DNA of 64,000 nucleotides, from positions 1 through 64,000 of the forward strand of contig CAJUKD010000003.1 in the NCBI GenBank assembly GCA_910587235.1. The letters run 5' to 3'. Of the stretch, positions 1 through 10,698 are shown piece by piece. The position numbers were made by a program, and so were the translations under genes. The notes beneath the pieces are model-generated. The model saw only the letters and a program-made list of their open reading frames with translations, made no database searches and had not been told where the DNA came from. Position 1 is the first letter of the stretch. Each line of letters opens with the position of its first letter. The DNA is from an uncultured Muribaculaceae bacterium. Lineage in GTDB: Bacteria > Bacteroidota > Bacteroidia > Bacteroidales > Muribaculaceae.

Positions 1-15
1 ATGGCAAAAATAAGC

Positions 16-23
16 TAATTTTG
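16..23 (+). promoter_or_regulatory. -7 promoter box for the lipoprotein/DUF5723 operon
   Basis: TAATTTTG matches the Bacteroidota -7 consensus TAnnTTTG. It lies about 75 bp before the ATG at 97. The -33 TTTG element would fall outside the window and cannot be judged. Confidence 0.55.
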
Positions 24-96
24 CAGCCGGTCTATAGAAAGACACGGAAAACCACATTTCTTGGAAAACATAAAAAAGATACACACAACAAGAATT

Positions 97-1911
97 ATGA
101 AAATTACAGTCGGTAGTGCGGCAGTCATATCTGTTTGCACGACAATGCTGTCGATTGTTTCGTCGTGCGTGGATCATGACTATGATCTGACGAAAGAAAT
201 TGACAAAACCATCAGTTTCGGAGGTGAAGAATTGACTTTGCCTGCGAGCAGTACGAGTGAGTTGAGGCTCTCGAAAGTTCTTGATTTAGACGAGGGAAGT
301 TCAATAAAGGAAGCGGAGTACGACAATCAGTACGGTTCCGGAATCCGCAAGGGTGACTATGTGCTGGTGCAGGACGGTGAAGAATCGAATTATAATTTCA
401 ATATCGCTCGTGTCGAAATCAAAAATATGGGTCGTAACCAGAGCGAAACCGAACTCCCTCCTTTTTTCAATTCCGGAAATGTTGAACGTATTCAGGTGAC
501 GATGACTCAGCCTACGGTCAATGACATTGACATATCCGACGACGATGTGACTGATGAAATAAAGACCCTTCAGGCAGCTCAGAGCAATATAGATATAGTA
601 TTTACCGTCGGATATGAGGTAAATGCGCTAAGTACCGCCGACTTCCAGGGAACATGTTATATCGAAAAAGGCTACGAAGCGGAATTCAGTGAAGCCTGGA
701 CTCTTGAGATCGCTGATTCTCAGACAGCATCATATCTTGAAGTTTTCGACAATCATAAAATTCGTTTCACAAAACAGGTAGGAATCGAGCATAACAAGCC
801 TCTTATGGCGCATATCCGTATTGTCAATGTCGATTTTACGAAATTACCTGATGGACAAGGTCTTTATGAAGTAGGGCATTTCCGTATGAACACTCAGATC
901 CATTCTATGGGCAATGTGTCGATCATGGCTTCGGAATTTCCTGCGATGTCGACTGTAGTGCTTGACATGGTTACAAAGACCGAGGTTCTCAGTGCAACCC
1001 TTATGTCGGTTACCGGCACATTCGATCCCGTGATCAATGTCGATCCTACTACCTTCGAGATAACTGATATTCCCGACTTCCTGCAGAACGACGGAAATAA
1101 CCTTGATATCGACAATCCGCGTTTTTATATTAACATTTCCAACGATTCACCTCTGGCAGTGACTCTTGCCGCCCGTCTGGAGGCTTTTGACAATGGAAAT
1201 CCCGAGCCGCTTGCCGAACCGGTGCTTATCGGAGCTCCCGCAACCGAAGAAATTGTCGTGGCTGCAAATGGACGCACCCGTATCTGCTTGTCACAAAAAG
1301 CTGTAGCTGAAGAGGGCGTACAGAACATAATCGTGTCTAATCTTACATCTCTTATAAGTTCAATACCTGATTGCATCACGATTTCGGATGTGAATGTCAA
1401 AGCTGTTCAGACGCCGGCAACCATCACGCTCGGACGTTCTGATGCTTATTCGTTTACAAACGACTACGAGGCGATTATTCCTCTGGCATTTGGCCCTGAA
1501 TTGAGTTTTACTTATGACGATACAGAGCAGGACTGGGACACGGACCTTGAAAAATATAATTTCAATGAAGTGAAAGTGACTGTTGTGGCGGTCAGCACAA
1601 TTCCTCTTACATTGACTCCTGACGTGGAGGCTCTTGACCGCGACGGCAATGTGATGACATCTGTCACGGCGACTGTCGACGGAACTGTTGGCGGAGGCTC
1701 GCTGGATACACCCTCACGTAGCAATCTGGTGATTTCAATAAAATCCACCGGTAAGAATCTCGACGGGCTCGACGGCATACGTTATAAATTTACGGCCGTT
1801 TCAGATTCCGAATCGGCAGGTGCTGTCCTGAATTCGGCACAGTCGCTGCGATTCGAGGAAATAAAACTATCCGTGATCGGTGGCGTGACTATCGACCTGA
1901 ACGACTTATAA
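97..1911 (+). CDS. Predicted cell-surface or periplasmic lipoprotein of unknown function
   Basis: I do not recognise a named family, but the layout is typical of Bacteroidales lipoproteins. The ATG at 97 gives a short basic N-terminus, a hydrophobic stretch and a lipobox VSSC with Cys24 as lipidation site. It is followed by an acidic segment (VDHDYDLTKEID), after which the protein is beta-rich, Thr/Ser/Asp-rich and has no transmembrane helix. A TTG at 61 is in frame but would place 12 extra residues before the signal peptide, so ATG 97 is preferred (604 residues). The stop lies 31 bp before the DUF5723 gene, which suggests an operon and a shared envelope role. Function is inferred only from location. 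Confidence 0.75.
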   Translation: MKITVGSAAVISVCTTMLSIVSSCVDHDYDLTKEIDKTISFGGEELTLPASSTSELRLSKVLDLDEGSSIKEAEYDNQYGSGIRKGDYVLVQDGEESNYNFNIARVEIKNMGRNQSETELPPFFNSGNVERIQVTMTQPTVNDIDISDDDVTDEIKTLQAAQSNIDIVFTVGYEVNALSTADFQGTCYIEKGYEAEFSEAWTLEIADSQTASYLEVFDNHKIRFTKQVGIEHNKPLMAHIRIVNVDFTKLPDGQGLYEVGHFRMNTQIHSMGNVSIMASEFPAMSTVVLDMVTKTEVLSATLMSVTGTFDPVINVDPTTFEITDIPDFLQNDGNNLDIDNPRFYINISNDSPLAVTLAARLEAFDNGNPEPLAEPVLIGAPATEEIVVAANGRTRICLSQKAVAEEGVQNIIVSNLTSLISSIPDCITISDVNVKAVQTPATITLGRSDAYSFTNDYEAIIPLAFGPELSFTYDDTEQDWDTDLEKYNFNEVKVTVVAVSTIPLTLTPDVEALDRDGNVMTSVTATVDGTVGGGSLDTPSRSNLVISIKSTGKNLDGLDGIRYKFTAVSDSESAGAVLNSAQSLRFEEIKLSVIGGVTIDLNDL

Positions 1912-1942
1912 ACCGCAATATCACATCACATCTTCTTGAAAA

Positions 1943-3376
1943 ATGAAACACATCAAAGCATATTTCATCGGTATGGCGGTTGTATCGGCTGTCTTTTCCG
2001 CCAATGCGCAGCAGGCATCGCGCACCGCTTATTTTCTCGACGGCTACAGCTACCGTCATGAACTCAATCCTGCACTCGGAGGCGAGCGGAACTATTTTTC
2101 CATACCCGTACTCGCCAATATCGGCGTAGGACTACAGTCCAATGTCGGTGTCAATACATTCCTTTATAAAAGCACAGTGCAGGGCTATGATCTCACAACG
2201 TTCATGAGTCCGAGTGTCAGCGCCGATGAATTCCTCGGAAAACTCGGGAAGTACAATCATGTCAACGCCAACCTCAATTTAACATTGCTCTCCACCGGAT
2301 TCAAGGCATTCGGAGGTTTCAATACCATTTCAGCCGGTGTGCGTACCGAAGTAGGGGTTGTCATACCGAAAGAGCTTTTTGAATTCATGAAACTCGGGCA
2401 GACAGGTCCGGATACACGATATTCTTTTGAAAATCTGCAGGCCAATGCTTCGGCGATGGCTGAAATCGGGCTTGGACACTCTCGAGCAATCAACGAAAAA
2501 CTAAATATCGGTGCCAAACTGAAATTTCTGCTGGGAGTAGGTAATGTCAATGCAAAAATCAACCGGATGGATGTCCGTCTATCAAACTCGCAGTGGTCTA
2601 TCGATGCCGAAGGCGAGCTAAACGCTGCTGCCGGTTCCGGACTCAGTATTCCGACAAAGCAGGAGATAGGTGCGGAATATGATACTCCCGCCGAAGCCGA
2701 CCAGATAGAGTGGGGCAAAATCAAATATAACAGTTTCGGACTTTCCGGCTTCGGTATGGCTGTGGATCTTGGTGCCACCTATAAGCTGCTTCCCGACCTT
2801 ACTCTCAGCGCTGCGGTTCTTGATCTCGGTTTTATGGGCTGGAGCAACAATATCAAGGGACGCACCTCCGCGGAACCCTGGACTTTCGATGGTTTCAAGG
2901 ATGTGGCTATAATGGAAGATCAGGACGATTATGAAGAAAAGAAACTGAGCCAGCAGATCGATGATATGATAGACGGCATTGAGGACATGATAAACTTCCA
3001 TCGTATCGAAACAGGAGGCAAGCATAATCAGATGCTTCATGCCACAATCAACCTCGGTGCAGAATATTGCATGCCTTTCTATCGTAATCTCACGGCAGGA
3101 TTCCTGTTCACACAATACATCGCTGGATGTTCGTCGTGGACCGAAGGCCGTTTTTCAGCCAATGTAAAACCGGTCAAGTGGTTTGATGCTACCGTAAGTT
3201 ACGGAGCCTCAACCTACGGTTCGTCGTTTGGCTGGATGCTGAACTTCCATCCCAAGGGATTCAACTTCTTTATCGGCTCCGACCATCAGTTCTTCAAAGT
3301 TACGCCTCAGTTCGTTCCCGTCGGCCATGCCACGGCCGCTATCAATCTGGGCTTTAATGTGACATTCGGTTCCTGA
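1943..3376 (+). CDS. DUF5723 family outer-membrane beta-barrel protein
   Basis: The 477-residue product starts with a Sec signal peptide ending ANA-QQ (about residue 23). It then shows the alternating, Gly- and aromatic-rich pattern of a FadL/PorV-like barrel, for example NPALGGERNYFSIPV near the mature N-terminus and the closing AAINLGFNVTFGS. This matches DUF5723 proteins of Bacteroidota as I know them; their molecular function is not established. The acidic insert near residues 330-355 (EDQDDYEEKK) is probably an extracellular or periplasmic loop. It sits 31 bp after the lipoprotein gene and ends before a strong hairpin, so the two genes probably form one transcription unit. Confidence 0.8.
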   Translation: MKHIKAYFIGMAVVSAVFSANAQQASRTAYFLDGYSYRHELNPALGGERNYFSIPVLANIGVGLQSNVGVNTFLYKSTVQGYDLTTFMSPSVSADEFLGKLGKYNHVNANLNLTLLSTGFKAFGGFNTISAGVRTEVGVVIPKELFEFMKLGQTGPDTRYSFENLQANASAMAEIGLGHSRAINEKLNIGAKLKFLLGVGNVNAKINRMDVRLSNSQWSIDAEGELNAAAGSGLSIPTKQEIGAEYDTPAEADQIEWGKIKYNSFGLSGFGMAVDLGATYKLLPDLTLSAAVLDLGFMGWSNNIKGRTSAEPWTFDGFKDVAIMEDQDDYEEKKLSQQIDDMIDGIEDMINFHRIETGGKHNQMLHATINLGAEYCMPFYRNLTAGFLFTQYIAGCSSWTEGRFSANVKPVKWFDATVSYGASTYGSSFGWMLNFHPKGFNFFIGSDHQFFKVTPQFVPVGHATAAINLGFNVTFGS

Positions 3377-3395
3377 GCCGATTCCGTATGATTTT

Positions 3396-3432
3396 AATGG
3401 CGGCGTGTTTCACTACAGTACACGCCGCCATT
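3396..3432. terminator. Bidirectional intrinsic terminator
   Basis: Arms AATGGCGGCGTGT (3396-3408) and ACACGCCGCCATT (3420-3432) are a perfect 13-bp inverted repeat with an 11-nt loop. T-rich sequence follows on the plus strand and A/T-rich sequence on the other side. It lies between the converging DUF5723 gene and the histidine-rich lipoprotein gene and probably ends both transcripts. Confidence 0.85.
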
Positions 3433-3457
3433 TATTATATATTCTCCCGCGCTGTTT

Positions 3458-3664
3458 TCAGTCGCAATGATGGTGTCCGTGATGGTGTTTCTTGTGTTTA
3501 TGGTGTTTTTTGTGATGTTTCTTCGGCTTGTGGTGATGATGGCCGTCGAAATTATATTCATACTCATGTTCGATCCCTCCATGTGTGCGTATTGTGCCGC
3601 ATGAAGTAATTCCTCCAAGAAGAACCAGTGCCGCAAGGCACTTTATAAGCAGTCGTTTTTTCAT
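3458..3664 (-). CDS. Small histidine/lysine-rich lipoprotein, probable metal binder
   Basis: A 68-residue product with a basic N-terminus, a hydrophobic core and a lipobox ITSC (Cys22). The mature part has 46 further residues, of which 17 are His and 8 are Lys, in runs such as HHHH, KKHHKKHH and HHHGHHHCD. Family assignment is not possible from such low complexity. The composition suggests periplasmic or surface binding of Zn, Ni or Cu. The signal peptide and lipobox, with a nearby terminator, argue that this is a real gene and not a repeat artefact. It lies 71 bp downstream of the flippase gene on the same strand and may be read from that transcript. A 16-bp palindrome sits just before its start. 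Confidence 0.7.
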   Translation of the reverse strand: MKKRLLIKCLAALVLLGGITSCGTIRTHGGIEHEYEYNFDGHHHHKPKKHHKKHHKHKKHHHGHHHCD

Positions 3665-3673
3665 AAAAGATCA

Positions 3674-3689
3674 TCTTATATGTATAAGA
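3674..3689. promoter_or_regulatory. Palindrome before the His-rich lipoprotein gene
   Basis: TCTTATA-TG-TATAAGA is a perfect 7-bp-arm palindrome 10-25 bp upstream of the ATG at 3664. No TAnnTTTG box is visible nearby. It could be an operator or a small RNA hairpin near the start site. The role is inferred. Confidence 0.3.
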
Positions 3690-3735
3690 CAATCTTTATC
3701 GCCTTTTTGTTTGCCTGATTTTGGTCGGATGCGTT

Positions 3736-5277
3736 CTAATTGTGTATTTTCAACTTCTTTTTTATAGAAGTTTTCATTGTCTTGCGCGAAGAGCTGTCAA
3801 GCATGAAGAACCAGAATAGCAGCCATGTAAGTGTTGTCGAAAAAGATATTGAAACCAGAAGCCGCAGAAAACCGGTATCCATAAACGCCGACGGAATCAT
3901 GGCAGCGGCAGTAGCGGCGCCGAATATAAGAGCTGTCGCGATGCTTATTCTTGAGGCATGCCACGCATCGAAAACCGGAGCCTGCCGTTTGAGAATGATA
4001 ATATTGGATATATAGATGATTATGTTTGAAACAGTCATGGCGTAAAATACAACCTGAGGAGCCATGTCATGCCGTAGCATTATCCATGCAGCAGGCAACA
4101 TAAGCAGATAGAATGTACCGGAAATCACGCTTATCGCCTTGACCTTGCCTGTAGCGTGAATGCCTATGGCAATCGAGTAGTTAAGCACGATGACGAAAGT
4201 GGCCGCCAGGCAGATGCTGCAGAAGCTTACTGAATATTCCGGAGGATTTTTGAGCCATAAATTCAAAATATAGCCGGCCTCGGCAATCAGCGGTGCGGCA
4301 AGTATGAGGAATAGGGTTCCGGAGAATTTTATACAGTTCATTAAAAGCTTGTTGAACTCCTCGGATTCTCCTGCGGCATATTGTTTGATTATCTGAGGCC
4401 GGAAAGCCATTATTATGTTCGAGGCGAACGACGACAGGGTGGAGAATACAGTTGTGGCTATCGATGCCGCGGCATTCACGGCAACGCCGAAAAAGACGTT
4501 TATGAGCATCACGATTCCCTGTGTGCGTGCCGTCACGCACATGTTGCCGTAGAGGTCCCAGCCTGAAAAGCTGAGCATAGGTTTCAGTATGCTTTTGTCG
4601 AATACATAGCGGAAGTGGCTTTCGCTGAATTTGCGAAGGCAGTATATGCGGTAGAGCGACGCCACGATTATGTTTACAACAAGGACAAGTATGCCGTAGA
4701 TGATCAGCTTGTTGCCGCCTATCACAACTAGCAGGTAGACTATGCCGAGTTTCATAAGCACGTTGGCGATTTCTATATAGGCATAGACGTTCATGTTCTC
4801 GTGGGCGATTATACAGGCGTTATATGGAACCTGTGTGATTGTCACAAGCGACGCCACTATCGAGAACTGGTACACCCAGTTTGCCGCTGTCATCGATTCC
4901 TCAGGGATGCTGAGCTTGCAGTTAAGGAACCATAGACCTATTGTTTCGGCGAAGACAAGAATGATTGCGGCTACACCTATGTGGACAAGCAGAGCCGAAT
5001 TGAACGTGTCGCGCAGGCGTTCGGCGTTTCCGAGTCCCATCTCGTAGGTGAGAAAACGGGAGGTAGCGCCGCTCATCGAACCGTTGATGAACGCGAACAT
5101 TGCCACGACTCCGCCTGTGACGCTGTACAGACCGTAGTCATCGACTCCGAGTACTTCAAGCACTACCCTCGAGGTATAGAGCGACACTGCCATCGACAGC
5201 AGCATGCGCGCGTAGAGCACTGCGGAGTTTTTTGCTATTCTTCGGGAGTCTGAACTCATGTGATTCGATTGTTGCAT
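3736..5277 (-). CDS. Oligosaccharide/polysaccharide flippase (MOP/Wzx-like)
   Basis: The 513-residue product is an integral inner-membrane protein with about 12-14 hydrophobic segments. Its N-terminus (NSAVLYARMLLSM, then VVLEVLGVDDYGLY) is typical of Bacteroidota members of the MOP exporter superfamily that flip lipid-linked glycans for surface polysaccharide assembly. The substrate cannot be told from the sequence, and no glycosyltransferase cluster surrounds it. The start is the first in-frame ATG at 5277; a second ATG seven codons in (5259) is also possible. A -7 box lies at 5304-5311. The His-rich lipoprotein gene follows 71 bp downstream on the same strand. Confidence 0.85.
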   Translation of the reverse strand: MQQSNHMSSDSRRIAKNSAVLYARMLLSMAVSLYTSRVVLEVLGVDDYGLYSVTGGVVAMFAFINGSMSGATSRFLTYEMGLGNAERLRDTFNSALLVHIGVAAIILVFAETIGLWFLNCKLSIPEESMTAANWVYQFSIVASLVTITQVPYNACIIAHENMNVYAYIEIANVLMKLGIVYLLVVIGGNKLIIYGILVLVVNIIVASLYRIYCLRKFSESHFRYVFDKSILKPMLSFSGWDLYGNMCVTARTQGIVMLINVFFGVAVNAAASIATTVFSTLSSFASNIIMAFRPQIIKQYAAGESEEFNKLLMNCIKFSGTLFLILAAPLIAEAGYILNLWLKNPPEYSVSFCSICLAATFVIVLNYSIAIGIHATGKVKAISVISGTFYLLMLPAAWIMLRHDMAPQVVFYAMTVSNIIIYISNIIILKRQAPVFDAWHASRISIATALIFGAATAAAMIPSAFMDTGFLRLLVSISFSTTLTWLLFWFFMLDSSSRKTMKTSIKKKLKIHN

Positions 5278-5303
5278 GGCGCCCGTTTACTGCGGACGCC
5301 ATG

Positions 5304-5311
5304 CAAATTTA
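5304..5311 (-). promoter_or_regulatory. -7 promoter box for the flippase gene, with overlapping palindrome
   Basis: Read on the minus strand the box is TAAATTTG, 27 bp before the ATG at 5277. The sequence GCATGGCG at 5274-5281 and CGCCATGC at 5297-5304 form an interrupted palindrome that touches both the box and the start codon. It may be an operator. Confidence 0.5.
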
Positions 5312-5346
5312 CGAAAAATTATCCTTAACGCTGCGTTTGAGCCGTT

Positions 5347-8457
<3,111 letters not shown>

Positions 8458-8553
8458 TTATTATGGTTTTAGTGATTTGTAAATATTCTGATAAACCGGA
8501 TGCGGAATCAATTTTTCGATTTTTTTGTCCGGCGGAAGAGTCAAATTCGAAGT

Positions 8554-8561
8554 CAAAGTTA
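8554..8561 (-). promoter_or_regulatory. -7 promoter box for beta-galactosidase, overlapped by an inverted repeat
   Basis: The box reads TAACTTTG on the minus strand, about 115 bp before the ATG. The inverted repeat TTACGAA-N8-TTCGTAA (8559-8580) begins inside the box and reaches toward -30. A bound protein there would compete with RNA polymerase, or contact it. Confidence 0.5.
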
Positions 8562-8677
8562 CGAATAATTTATTTCGTAATGGAAGGAGAAGCATTTATA
8601 TAATGCTGCATCCCCCGTTTTAACTAATTTTTGTTTTTGTTTTTTTTTTTGAACGGGTTCGATCGTCCTGAAAATAC

Positions 8678-8685
8678 TAATTTTG
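8678..8685 (+). promoter_or_regulatory. -7 promoter box for the AraC-family gene
   Basis: TAATTTTG fits TAnnTTTG and lies 51 bp before the ATG at 8737. An 11-T run (8640-8650) ends just upstream, in the region where the -33 contacts would fall. Confidence 0.55.
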
Positions 8686-8736
8686 CAGATAAATAAAAGA
8701 TCTTTTTATCTCCTGATTTCTGAAAACTCACACATT

Positions 8737-9906
8737 ATGCCTTGTTTCACACCAGTTGCTACAGGTTTGTATATGCCGCTTGCACTTGCCCGTCTGCTGT
8801 GCCTCGCGTCATCTATTGCCGGTGCGATAGTACTGCTGAGGTCAGGATATGGCTATAGCCGTCCGCGGCGCGCTCTCGGCATAAGTTTACTTATATGGTC
8901 TTTGCTGATTGTCGCGGTGGGTGTGTGCTATCCGTCCGGTTATGACTCTCCCACATATCTTTCGCCGGTGTTGCTTGTGATATCGCTTTTTCTGAATATC
9001 ACACTGCTTTCATATCCTCTTGGATTTTTGAAATCATCAGTTTCTGAAAAGCGCAGAGCAATGCTTTTATTTGGTCCTGCCGCATGCCTGTCGGTTCTTT
9101 TTCTGGGGTCTACACAGCTCCCGGGTGCAAATGGCAGAGAGATCCTTTCTTATGCTGACTTCATAGGCAATATAGGCCGGGTGGATGTTCTGTTGCGTCC
9201 TGTTGTGCTGCTGACACCATATGTCTACATTGCCGCCGTACTGTCTTTGGTCCGTCGTTGTCGTGGCTATGACATTGCAAGTGACGCCGATGCGGCACTA
9301 ATACGTGGCAATCTCTACCGCTATCTTGCGGCGCTTTCATTGCTTTGTCTTTCTTCATTATGTGTTGCTTTCGGGGCTTCCCGCTTGTCGATCGTCGCAT
9401 ACTATTTTATTGCTGCAGGATTTTTTTCTCTTGTGGCCTTAAAAGCATACCGTCATCGTAATTATTATTCCCGCAATCATGATCATGATGATTTCACATT
9501 GTCGGAATCAGATTTGTCTGACTCGTTTTCGTCGAAGATTCCGGAATATGCGCTCGTAATAAGAGAATGGTTCGAAAACGAGAAACCGTACCTTTCGCAT
9601 AATTTCAAACTCACCGATGTGGCAGCCGTTGTTCCTCTTAACAGAACATATCTGTCGCGTGTTTTCAATGAAGGATTGGGCTGTAGTTTCGGCGACATGG
9701 TGCGCGAACATCGTATCGAAGAAGCTTGCCGTCTGCTTGTAGAGAAACCGGCTATGTCGATTGCCGATATAGCCGAGCAATGCGGTTTTGCCTCTCACAG
9801 CACTTTCCATAGAAGTTTTGTCGGGATGCGTGGCGGGCTTACGCCTGGCGATTTTCGTGCCGAGGCCTTAAAACACGTCGATTTGCATTCCGTTAAAAGC
9901 ACTTGA
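8737..9906 (+). CDS. Membrane-anchored AraC-family transcriptional regulator
   Basis: The product has 389 residues from the ATG at 8737. A TTG at 8683 is in frame but lies inside the -7 box, so it was not chosen. The N-terminal two thirds contain about six or seven hydrophobic helices. A charged linker (NHDHDDFTLSESDLSD) follows, then two helix-turn-helix motifs of the HTH_18/AraC type in the last 110 residues (LTDVAAVVPLNRTYLSRVFNE and SIADIAEQCGFASHSTFHRSF). The architecture, a membrane sensor with a cytoplasmic AraC domain, is known in Bacteroidota. It is divergent from the beta-galactosidase gene and may control it. The ligand is unknown. Confidence 0.85.
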   Translation: MPCFTPVATGLYMPLALARLLCLASSIAGAIVLLRSGYGYSRPRRALGISLLIWSLLIVAVGVCYPSGYDSPTYLSPVLLVISLFLNITLLSYPLGFLKSSVSEKRRAMLLFGPAACLSVLFLGSTQLPGANGREILSYADFIGNIGRVDVLLRPVVLLTPYVYIAAVLSLVRRCRGYDIASDADAALIRGNLYRYLAALSLLCLSSLCVAFGASRLSIVAYYFIAAGFFSLVALKAYRHRNYYSRNHDHDDFTLSESDLSDSFSSKIPEYALVIREWFENEKPYLSHNFKLTDVAAVVPLNRTYLSRVFNEGLGCSFGDMVREHRIEEACRLLVEKPAMSIADIAEQCGFASHSTFHRSFVGMRGGLTPGDFRAEALKHVDLHSVKST

Positions 9907-9927
9907 GTCAATCACTTTTGACGAAAT

Positions 9928-9965
9928 GCTAATTCTCCGTCCAGTCGATTGTCCGGAGAATTAGC
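9928..9965 (+). terminator. Hairpin terminator after the AraC gene
   Basis: GCTAATTCTCCG (9928-9939) pairs perfectly with CGGAGAATTAGC (9954-9965) around a 14-nt loop, 21 bp after the stop codon. The tail is A/T-rich but without a long T run. Confidence 0.7.
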
Positions 9966-10031
9966 TGTTAAATTTATCTTTTGAAAAGCATGTTTTTACC
10001 GGATGCGTACAAACATCCCTGCTATTGAAAC

Positions 10032-10039
10032 TAAATTTG
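10032..10039 (+). promoter_or_regulatory. -7 promoter box for the fimbrial operon
   Basis: TAAATTTG lies 58 bp before the first fimbrial ATG at 10098. A clear TTTG at -33 is not visible. No flanking inverted repeats that would mark an invertible promoter were found. Confidence 0.5.
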
Positions 10040-10097
10040 CACTTGATAAAAAAATAGGTACAGAAACACATTCGGAATCTCAAATAAGATTATTTAC

Positions 10098-10682
10098 ATG
10101 AATCTTCGTCTGATTTCTTTTGTCTGCCTGCTGTGTGTTGTCGGGAGTTTGTCTGTCAGCGCCCAGAAGGCAACAATAAAAACCAATTTGCTTTACGATG
10201 CCACTGCAACACTGAACGGTGCTGTCGAAGTCCGCTTTTCAAATCAGTGGACAGGAGAACTCGGCGCCAATCTCAATGCCTGGGCTATCAACGACCACCG
10301 GTGGAAGCACTGGGCCGTTCAGCCTGAAGTGCGCTATTGGTTCTGCGAATCTTTTTCAGGTCATTTTGTAGGAGCGCATCTGATAGGCGGACAGTACAAT
10401 TTTGGAAACCTCGACATGGATTTCAAATTTCTCGGCACCGATTTCAGCCAACTTCGCGACTATCGTTTCCAGGGCTGGATGGGTGGAGCCGGTATAGCCT
10501 ACGGCTATTCATGGATTCTCGGACGTCACTGGAATATAGAAGCGGAAATCGGCCTTGGCTGGGTTTATACGCGATATGAACGCTTCGAATGTGCCGATTG
10601 CGGACAAAGACAAGAGCGTAACCATCCTCATAATTATGTGGGTCCGACTAAACTTGCCGTTAATCTGGTATATGCGTTCTAA
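10098..10682 (+). CDS. DUF3575 family protein, first gene of the fimbrial operon
   Basis: A 194-residue product with a signal peptide ending VSA-Q (about residue 22), then the DUF3575 opening KTNLLYDATATLNGAVEV. The body is rich in Trp and Gly with amphipathic strands, consistent with a small outer-membrane barrel. DUF3575 proteins regularly precede Mfa/Fim fimbrial genes in Bacteroidales, and here the DUF3868/OmpA-like gene follows after 16 bp. The role in fimbrial assembly is inferred from context. A Cys pair near residues 177-180 (CADCG) is an oddity of this copy. Confidence 0.85.
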   Translation: MNLRLISFVCLLCVVGSLSVSAQKATIKTNLLYDATATLNGAVEVRFSNQWTGELGANLNAWAINDHRWKHWAVQPEVRYWFCESFSGHFVGAHLIGGQYNFGNLDMDFKFLGTDFSQLRDYRFQGWMGGAGIAYGYSWILGRHWNIEAEIGLGWVYTRYERFECADCGQRQERNHPHNYVGPTKLAVNLVYAF

Positions 10683-10698
10683 AATATAGTAGTATATC

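Noticed and set aside
8683..8736. In-frame TTG start 18 codons before the chosen AraC start
   Set aside because: The TTG is the last part of the TAATTTTG promoter box, so it cannot be in the transcript.
9966..10097. Possible invertible (phase-variable) fimbrial promoter
   Set aside because: No inverted repeats flank the promoter and no recombinase gene is nearby.
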